The notes under the pieces were generated by a model that made no database searches, was not told where the DNA came from, and saw nothing but the letters and a program-made list of their open reading frames with translations. Both the position numbers and the translations under genes were made by a program. A stretch of DNA of 10,839 bases from Candidatus Pelethomonas intestinigallinarum (GTDB lineage: Bacteria; Bacillota; Clostridia; Oscillospirales; Oscillospiraceae): the NCBI GenBank assembly GCA_018712665.1, contig DVGP01000151.1:1-10839 (forward strand). Direction: 5' to 3'. Below, in pieces: positions 5,625 to 10,839 of the stretch (positions within the stretch are counted from its first letter, which is position 1; each line of letters starts with the position of its first letter).

Positions 5625-7718
5625 ATGCGCTACGCGCGGTGGAACGGCGGAGAATATGACCAGGCCGCGGCCCAGCGGCTGCGGGAGGCGGGATACCCCG
5701 CCCTTCTCGCCGCCGTCCTGGCGGCCCGCGGCGTCTCCGTGCCGGAGGAGACCGCCCCCTTCCTGGAGCGGGAGGAGCGGCTGACCTGGTCTCCGCTGCT
5801 GATGCGTGATATGGACCGGGCGGTGGAGCGGATCGGCCGGGCCCTGGCGGACGGGGAGCGGATGGCCGTGTTCGGCGACTACGATGTGGACGGCATCACC
5901 GCCACCGTGCTGGTGGTGGACTACCTCCGCTCCCGGGGGGCGGACTGCCTGAAGTATATCCCCCGGCGGATCGAGGACGGCTACGGCCTGGGCCGGGAGG
6001 CCCTGAAGAGCCTGCGGGACCAGGGAGTGACACTGGTGATCACCGTGGACTGCGGCGTCACCGGGGTGGAGGAGGCCCGCTACGCCCGGGAGATCGGCAT
6101 GGACCTGGTCATCACCGACCACCACGAGTGCAAGGAAGTGCTTCCCGACGCCGTGGCGGTGGTGGATCCCCGGCGGGAGGACTGTCCCTACCCCTACAAG
6201 CACCTGGCCGGGGTGGGCGTGGCCCTGAAGCTGGTCCTGGCTCTGGGGCAGGGGCGGGAGGAGGCCCTCTTCGCCCGCTACTGCACCCTGGCGGCCATCG
6301 GCACCGTTGCGGATGTGATGCGGATGAGCGGGGAGAACCGGGCCATCGTCCAGCGGGGGCTGCGGGCCATCGCCTCCACGGATTTCCTGGGACTGCGGGC
6401 CCTGCTGCGGGAGACGGGGCTGTGGGGCAAGGAGGTCACCTCCACCCAGATCGGCTTTATTCTGGCGCCCCGGATCAACGCCGCCGGGCGCATGGGTGCG
6501 GCGGAGCTGGCGGCGGACCTGCTGCTCACCGGCGACGAGGCCCAGGCGGAGCGCCTGGCCCGGGAGCTGTGTGAGCTCAACCGGGAGCGGCAGGCGGTGG
6601 AGCAGGAGATCTACGCCCAGGCGGTGGAGCAGATCGAGACCCTGCCGGCCTCGGACCGCCGGGCCCTGGTCCTGTCCAGCGAGGTCTGGCACCAGGGGGT
6701 GGTGGGCATCGTGGCCTCCCGACTCAGTGAGAAGTACTCCTGCCCCAGCTTCATGATCCATCTGCAAAACGGCATGGGGAAGGGCTCCTGCCGCAGCTAC
6801 GGGGGCTTCAACCTCTTCTCCGCCCTGGAGTCCTGCGCCGACCTGCTCACCGACTTCGGCGGCCACGCCCTGGCGGCGGGCTTCAATATCCGGGAGGAGG
6901 ACATCCCTGCCTTCCGCCGGCGCATGAACCGCTGCGTCAGCGAATTTCTGGGAGACCGGCAGCCGGTGTCCTCCCTGGATATCGACGTGACAGTCAGGCG
7001 CCCGGAGGTCATGACGCTGGAGGAGGTGCGGGAGCTGGGACGGCTGGAGCCCTATGGCGCAGGGAACAACCGTCCGGTGTTCGCCCTGATGGGGGCCAAG
7101 GTGGAGTCCTTGCAGAGCGTGGGCCAGAACCGGCATTTGAAGCTCCGGCTGAGCAAGGGATCATGCAGCTTTGACGCCATCTTTTTCTCCGCCAGCGCTG
7201 AGAGCTACGGGGTTTCGGTGGGCAGCCGGGTGGACGCGGCCTTTCATCTGCAAATCAACGAGTTCCGGGGCGTGAGCAGCGTGCAGATGCAGCTGCTGGA
7301 CCTGCGCCCCGCTGTCAGCCCCAGCACCAGGGAGCAGGAGTGCCTGCGGCTGGTGGGGCGGCTGAAGGAGGGGCAGCCGGTGTCGGTTCGGGAGGCGGAG
7401 CGCCTTCTGCCGGCCCGGGACCAGTTTATCGCCCTGTGGCGGGCGGCGGAGCGGCTGGAGCGGGAGGGGGCCAGCGATGATGTGCCCCGGCTGCCGGCGC
7501 TGCGCCGCCTGGCTGCCGCCCTGAACGGCGCGGAGAGCTTTCTGCGGGCGGCGGCGGGGATGGAGATCTTTGCCGAGCGGGGCCTCATCACCCTGAGCGT
7601 TCAGGGGGAGCGCCTGACATTTCACACAAGGCCCGGCCAGCGGGCCGACCTGGAGCGGAGCGCCTATGTGGCGCGGCTGCGCCGTATTTTGGGAAGAGAA
7701 GGGAAAGGAGGTCGATGA
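5625..7718 (+). CDS. recJ: Single-stranded-DNA-specific exonuclease RecJ
   Basis: A 5'-to-3' exonuclease on single-stranded DNA acting in RecF-pathway recombination and in base-excision and mismatch repair. The ATG at 5625 lies 8 bases after AAGGAGG (5610-5616); a GTG at 5616 overlaps that ribosome binding site and is rejected. In the 697-residue product the DHH phosphoesterase motifs are intact: FGDYDVDG at 83-90 (D85, D87, D89), VDCG around D142, and TDHHE with D165-H166-H167. NAAGRMG at 285-291 and the DHHA1 signature GGHALAAGF at 412-420 follow. From about residue 450 an OB-fold region begins (EPYGAGNNRPVF), then a roughly 140-residue C-terminal extension common in Firmicutes RecJ. Only 3 bases separate it from rel, so the two genes are probably co-transcribed and translationally linked. 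Confidence 0.96.
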   Translation: MRYARWNGGEYDQAAAQRLREAGYPALLAAVLAARGVSVPEETAPFLEREERLTWSPLLMRDMDRAVERIGRALADGERMAVFGDYDVDGITATVLVVDYLRSRGADCLKYIPRRIEDGYGLGREALKSLRDQGVTLVITVDCGVTGVEEARYAREIGMDLVITDHHECKEVLPDAVAVVDPRREDCPYPYKHLAGVGVALKLVLALGQGREEALFARYCTLAAIGTVADVMRMSGENRAIVQRGLRAIASTDFLGLRALLRETGLWGKEVTSTQIGFILAPRINAAGRMGAAELAADLLLTGDEAQAERLARELCELNRERQAVEQEIYAQAVEQIETLPASDRRALVLSSEVWHQGVVGIVASRLSEKYSCPSFMIHLQNGMGKGSCRSYGGFNLFSALESCADLLTDFGGHALAAGFNIREEDIPAFRRRMNRCVSEFLGDRQPVSSLDIDVTVRRPEVMTLEEVRELGRLEPYGAGNNRPVFALMGAKVESLQSVGQNRHLKLRLSKGSCSFDAIFFSASAESYGVSVGSRVDAAFHLQINEFRGVSSVQMQLLDLRPAVSPSTREQECLRLVGRLKEGQPVSVREAERLLPARDQFIALWRAAERLEREGASDDVPRLPALRRLAAALNGAESFLRAAAGMEIFAERGLITLSVQGERLTFHTRPGQRADLERSAYVARLRRILGREGKGGR

Positions 7719-7721
7719 CCT

Positions 7722-9941
7722 GTGGTATCCTTAGAGGAGCGCTATGAGCACCTGGAAAAGACCATCCGGGGGTACAACATTTCCGCGGATTTCGCCCAGA
7801 TCAGGGCCGCCTACGAGTACGCCCGCGACCACCACGGCGACCAGCTCCGCCGGGACGGCACCCCCTATATCACCCACCCCCTGCAGGTGGCCCAGATCGT
7901 GGCGGAGATGCGGCTGGACAGCGAGTCCATCATTGCCGCCCTCCTCCACGACTGCATCGAGGACACCGACAGCACCTACGACGACATTGCCAAGCGGTTC
8001 AGCTCCACGGTGGCGGACATCGTGGACGGGGTCACCAAGCTGACGCGGGTGCAGTACAGCACCATGGAAGAGGAGCAGATGGAGAACCTGCGGAAGATGC
8101 TCTTCGCCATGAGCAAGGACATCCGGGTGATCCTCATCAAGATCGCGGACCGGCTCCACAACATGCGGACCATGGAGTACCAGACTCCGGAGAAGCAGAA
8201 GAAGAAGGCCTTCGAGACCATGGAGATCTACGCCCCCATCGCCCACCGGCTGGGGATGCAGAAGGTGAAGTGGGAGCTGGAGGACCTGTCGCTGAAGTAC
8301 CTGGACCCGGTGGCCTACAAGGAGATCGTGGATAAGCTGGCCGCCGAGAGCCAGGAGCACGCCCAGTTCATGAGCGACGTCCAGGCCCAGATCACCCAGC
8401 GGCTGGGAGAGATGGGCATCGGCAACGCCACAGTCTACGGCCGGGTAAAGCACCCCTACAGCATCTACCGGAAGATGTACGCCCAGGACAAGACCATGGA
8501 CGAGGTCTACGACCTCTTCGCCTTCCGGGTGCTGGTGGACACGGTGGCGGACTGCTACAACGTGCTGGGGGTGATCCACGACCTCTACAAGCCCATCCTG
8601 GGCCGGTTCAAGGACTATATCGCCACCCCCAAGCCCAATATGTACCAGAGCCTTCACACCACCGTCATCGGCGACCAGGGCATTCCCTTCGAGGTCCAGA
8701 TCCGCACCTACGACATGCACGCCATCGCCGAGTACGGCGTGGCCGCCCACTGGAAGTACAAGCAGGGGATCAAGGGCGAGGGCGGGGAGAAGACCTACGA
8801 GTGGATCCGCCGCCTTCTGGAGAACCAGGAGGACGCCGACGCGGAGGACTTCATCCACTCCCTGAAGATCGACATGTTCTCCGATGAGGTGTTTGTCTTT
8901 ACGCCCCGGGGAGACGTGATCAACCTGCCGGCGGAGTCCACCCCCATCGACTTCGCCTACTCCATCCACTCCGCCATCGGAAACTCTATGGTGGGGGCCA
9001 AGGTTAACGGACGGATGGTGGGCTTCGACTACCAGCTTCACAACGGCGACATCGTGGAGATCAACACCTCCAAGTCCGCCCACGGCCCCAGCCGCGACTG
9101 GGTAAAGATCGCCCGCTCCAGCGAGGCCCGCTCCAAGATCCGCCAGTGGTTCAAGAAGGAGCGGCGGGAGGAGAACATCGCCCAGGGCCGGGCCTCCTTT
9201 GAGTCGGAGCTGAAGCACGCGGGGATGACCATGGCCCAGATCACCGCCCCGGACGTGCTGCCGGCGGTGATGAAGCGCATCCCCTTCAAGACCCTGGATG
9301 AGATGTACGCCGCCATCGGCTACGGCGGCTACACCGCCCTGAAGGCGGTGAACCGCATTCGGGATGAGATCATTCACATCAACCGCACCGCCGGCCAGGA
9401 GAAGGCCGCCGAGGCCGCCAAGGCTCAGCCCCCCGCTAAGGAGCAGCAGGAGGCCGCCAAGGGCCTGCCCAAGAAGGTCAAAAGCGAGAAGGGCATCGTT
9501 GTGGAGGGACTCAGCAACTGCCTGGTGAAGTTCTCCAAGTGCTGTACCCCGGTGCCCGGAGACGAGATCGTGGGGTTCATCACCCGGGGCTACGGCGTCA
9601 GCGTCCACCGGAAGGACTGTCCCAACGCCGACCCCGCCCGCCGCAGCGAGGCGGACCAGGGCCGGTGGATCAAGGTCAGCTGGGGGGAGGACGTCAACGC
9701 CTCCTACGACACCTCCCTGGAGGTGGTGTGCAAGGACCGGCCCAAGCTCCTTATGGACATCTCCACCGTGCTGAGCACCAGCAAGGTCAACGTCTCCGGC
9801 CTGAACGTCCAGTCCACCGCCGACGGCTTCGCCATCTTCCATGTGACCATCTCCGTCACCGGCTACCAGCAGCTGGACCAGGTCATGCGGAAGCTGGGGC
9901 AGATCTCCAGTGTGATGAAGGTCACGAGACCGGCGGGATGA
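7722..9941 (+). CDS. rel: Bifunctional (p)ppGpp synthetase/hydrolase Rel
   Basis: The long RSH enzyme that makes and degrades (p)ppGpp and sets the stringent response on the ribosome. The start is GTG, 9 bases after AAAGGAGGT (7704-7712), inside the end of recJ. The 739 residues contain all expected domains: an HD hydrolase with H52, H76-D77, D143 and N147; a synthetase with RFKD at 295-298 and YQSLH at 308-312; TGS from about 388 to 450; a zinc-finger-type domain with C607-C608, H629 and C633; and an ACT domain at about 665-737. RFKD rather than ExDD, together with the complete HD site, predicts both activities. About 30 alanine/lysine/glutamate-rich residues (453-480 of the helical region and again near 565-590, KAAEAAKAQPPAKEQQEAAK) form a flexible insert before the zinc domain. 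Gene order recJ-rel-dtd is common in Firmicutes. Confidence 0.97.
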   Translation: MVSLEERYEHLEKTIRGYNISADFAQIRAAYEYARDHHGDQLRRDGTPYITHPLQVAQIVAEMRLDSESIIAALLHDCIEDTDSTYDDIAKRFSSTVADIVDGVTKLTRVQYSTMEEEQMENLRKMLFAMSKDIRVILIKIADRLHNMRTMEYQTPEKQKKKAFETMEIYAPIAHRLGMQKVKWELEDLSLKYLDPVAYKEIVDKLAAESQEHAQFMSDVQAQITQRLGEMGIGNATVYGRVKHPYSIYRKMYAQDKTMDEVYDLFAFRVLVDTVADCYNVLGVIHDLYKPILGRFKDYIATPKPNMYQSLHTTVIGDQGIPFEVQIRTYDMHAIAEYGVAAHWKYKQGIKGEGGEKTYEWIRRLLENQEDADAEDFIHSLKIDMFSDEVFVFTPRGDVINLPAESTPIDFAYSIHSAIGNSMVGAKVNGRMVGFDYQLHNGDIVEINTSKSAHGPSRDWVKIARSSEARSKIRQWFKKERREENIAQGRASFESELKHAGMTMAQITAPDVLPAVMKRIPFKTLDEMYAAIGYGGYTALKAVNRIRDEIIHINRTAGQEKAAEAAKAQPPAKEQQEAAKGLPKKVKSEKGIVVEGLSNCLVKFSKCCTPVPGDEIVGFITRGYGVSVHRKDCPNADPARRSEADQGRWIKVSWGEDVNASYDTSLEVVCKDRPKLLMDISTVLSTSKVNVSGLNVQSTADGFAIFHVTISVTGYQQLDQVMRKLGQISSVMKVTRPAG

Positions 9942-10130
9942 GACTCAAAGAAGTGACCTTGGTCACTTCTTTGAATAAGGGTTTCGCTGCGCTCTGCGCC
10001 TGGGGACCGCCGAAAGCGGTCCCTGCGACGCTCGCTCCGCGCAAAGAATTTTTTCCAGGCACATGTCCTGGAAAAAACGATTTCACTCTGTTTTACCGCT
10101 TGCGAGCGGTAAAACTCTGCGAGGCTTTTT
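9942..10130. repeat. Hairpin cluster B between rel and dtd
   Basis: Four strong hairpins follow the rel stop. B1: a 14-bp perfect stem TCAAAGAAGTGACC (9945-9958) with 9961-9974. B2: GGGACCGC/GCGGTCCC, 10003-10023, loop CGAAA. B3: TTTTTTCCAGG/CCTGGAAAAAA, 10049-10077, with ACATGT in the loop. B4: GTTTTACCGCT/AGCGGTAAAAC, 10090-10115, loop TGCG. None is followed by a clean T-run, although B1 could reduce read-through from rel. The DNA between stems resembles cluster A: CCCTGCGACGC after B2 versus CCCTACGGATGC after A-HP3; CTCCGCGCAA (10035-10044) versus CTCCGC plus GCGCAA in A; B4 versus A-HP2. It has no coding potential I can support apart from the rel frame running out. Confidence 0.65.
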
Positions 10131-10168
10131 GGAACAACACCATCAGAATCAGAAAAGGAAAGACGACT

Positions 10169-10612
10169 ATGCGGGCAGTTGTGACAAGGGTGCGCTCCGC
10201 CTCCGTCTCCATTGACGGGGCGGTGGCGGGCCAGATCGGCCGGGGGTTCCTGGTGCTCCTGGGGGTCGGCCCCCGGGACACGGAGGACACCGCCGTGAAG
10301 CTGGCGGACAAGATCTGCAACCTCCGGGTCTTTCGGGACGAGAACGACAAGATGAACCTGAATCTGGAGCAGGTGGGGGGGAGCCTTCTGGTGGTGAGCC
10401 AGTTTACCCTCTACGCCGACACCTCCAGCCGCCGCCCGGGCTTCACCGGCGCGGCCAAGCCCGACCTGGCCATCCCCCTCTACGAGAGGTTTATGGCCCG
10501 GTGCCGGGAGCGGGGCTTTGACGTCCAGCACGGGGAGTTCGGGGCCGACATGCTGGTGGCCTCGGAGAACGAGGGACCGGTGACCATTCTGTTTGACACA
10601 GAGGAAAAGTGA
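10169..10612 (+). CDS. dtd: D-aminoacyl-tRNA deacylase
   Basis: Homodimeric proofreading enzyme that hydrolyses D-amino acids (and glycine mischarged on tRNA-Ala) from tRNA in the cytoplasm, protecting translation. The 147-residue product has the family's normal length and starts MRAVVTRV. Both signature motifs are present: SQFTL at 77-81 and NEGPVT at 134-139, whose Gly-cis-Pro dipeptide (136-137) lines the active site of the partner subunit. The ATG is 8 bases after AAGGAA (10155-10160), a weaker ribosome binding site than its neighbours have. The open frame extends upstream through rel, but that part is out-of-frame noise. dtd normally follows rel closely in Firmicutes; here 227 bases containing a hairpin cluster intervene, so it may depend on read-through or on a promoter I cannot identify. 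Confidence 0.96.
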   Translation: MRAVVTRVRSASVSIDGAVAGQIGRGFLVLLGVGPRDTEDTAVKLADKICNLRVFRDENDKMNLNLEQVGGSLLVVSQFTLYADTSSRRPGFTGAAKPDLAIPLYERFMARCRERGFDVQHGEFGADMLVASENEGPVTILFDTEEK

Positions 10613-10839
10613 GTTTTTGATACTTCTGTGCCAGCGCATCTGGCCGATGCAGGGCTGATTCGCCTGTCGCCGGGCGGGTGGGAGAGAAATATCTTTTTCT
10701 CACGGATAGGTACCATGCCGTTCGATGGCTTATGGGGGTTCCACCCCCACGCCCCGGGTGACTTTTTGTGTGGACAAAAAGTCACCAAAAAACCACACGG
10801 AGGGAGAAACCCTTTCGATGGGGTTTCTCCCCCGTGACC
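10613..10839. repeat. Hairpin cluster C after dtd, running off the window
   Basis: No gene is supported here. Visible stems: an imperfect G-U-containing one at 10678-10703 (GTGGGAGAG against TTTTTCTCAC); TGGGGG/CCCCCA at 10733-10749; a perfect 13-bp stem GGTGACTTTTTGT (10757-10769) with 10774-10786 and loop GTGG; and GGGAGAAACCC/GGGTTTCTCCC at 10802-10831, extended by CACGG/CCGTG to 16 bp with one bulged A (10796-10836). Bases 10648-10672 read on the minus strand resemble 2570-2595 of cluster A (18 of 26 aligned columns by eye). CGATGG occurs at both 10723-10728 and 10816-10821. One of these stems may terminate dtd, but none has a proper T-run. Confidence 0.6.

Noticed and set aside
5559..7136. 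525-codon minus-strand open frame opposite recJ
   Set aside because: Antisense shadow of recJ with no recognisable motif or ribosome binding site.
7731..9842. 703-codon open frame on the minus strand opposite rel
   Set aside because: It is an antisense shadow in GC-rich DNA: low-complexity, V/G/L/H-rich translation, no ribosome binding site, and it covers a gene with complete family motifs.
9539..10168. Upstream extension of the dtd frame through rel
   Set aside because: The extension is out-of-frame rel sequence; Dtd proteins begin MRAVV-like and have about 147 residues, matching the ATG at 10169.

Overview
The window looks like chromosome from a GC-rich, low-GC-lineage-derived Clostridia, most likely an Oscillospiraceae/Flavonifractor-type gut bacterium. 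The basis is strong AAGGAGG ribosome binding sites, TTGnnn-17-TAnnnT promoters, an S-layer-homology protein, Firmicutes-type PGI, RecJ and Rel proteins, and a recJ-rel-dtd gene order. This placement is inference; no rRNA is present to settle it.

Layout: the 3' part of a D-Ala-D-Ala carboxypeptidase gene (to 1057) is followed by a monocistronic glucose-6-phosphate isomerase gene (pgi, 1165-2487) with its own promoter. Behind pgi lies a non-coding insert of about 215 bases made of consecutive hairpins, then a second copy of the last 17 codons of pgi (2703-2758), then the terminator. Next come a small stand-alone P-loop protein (2972-3382), a small four-helix membrane protein on the minus strand (3439-3876), a divergent 89-residue four-cysteine protein (4025-4294) and, on the minus strand, an SLH-domain exported protein (4347-5393). 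A divergent promoter region leads to recJ (5625-7718) and the bifunctional (p)ppGpp synthetase/hydrolase rel (7722-9941), tightly packed. A second hairpin cluster (9942-10130) separates rel from dtd (10169-10612), and a third follows dtd to the window end.

Functionally this is mostly housekeeping: cell-wall trimming, glycolysis, surface anchoring, recombination and repair, stringent response and D-aminoacyl-tRNA proofreading. The accessory signal is in the intergenic DNA. Three hairpin clusters appear to share sequence modules, and the first sits exactly at the 3' end of pgi between two synonymous copies of the gene's tail. That arrangement resembles integration of an element into a gene's 3' end with restoration of the reading frame (as known for e14/phage 21 at icd in E. 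coli), but here with a tiny non-coding element. An assembly chimera between strains is the main alternative.
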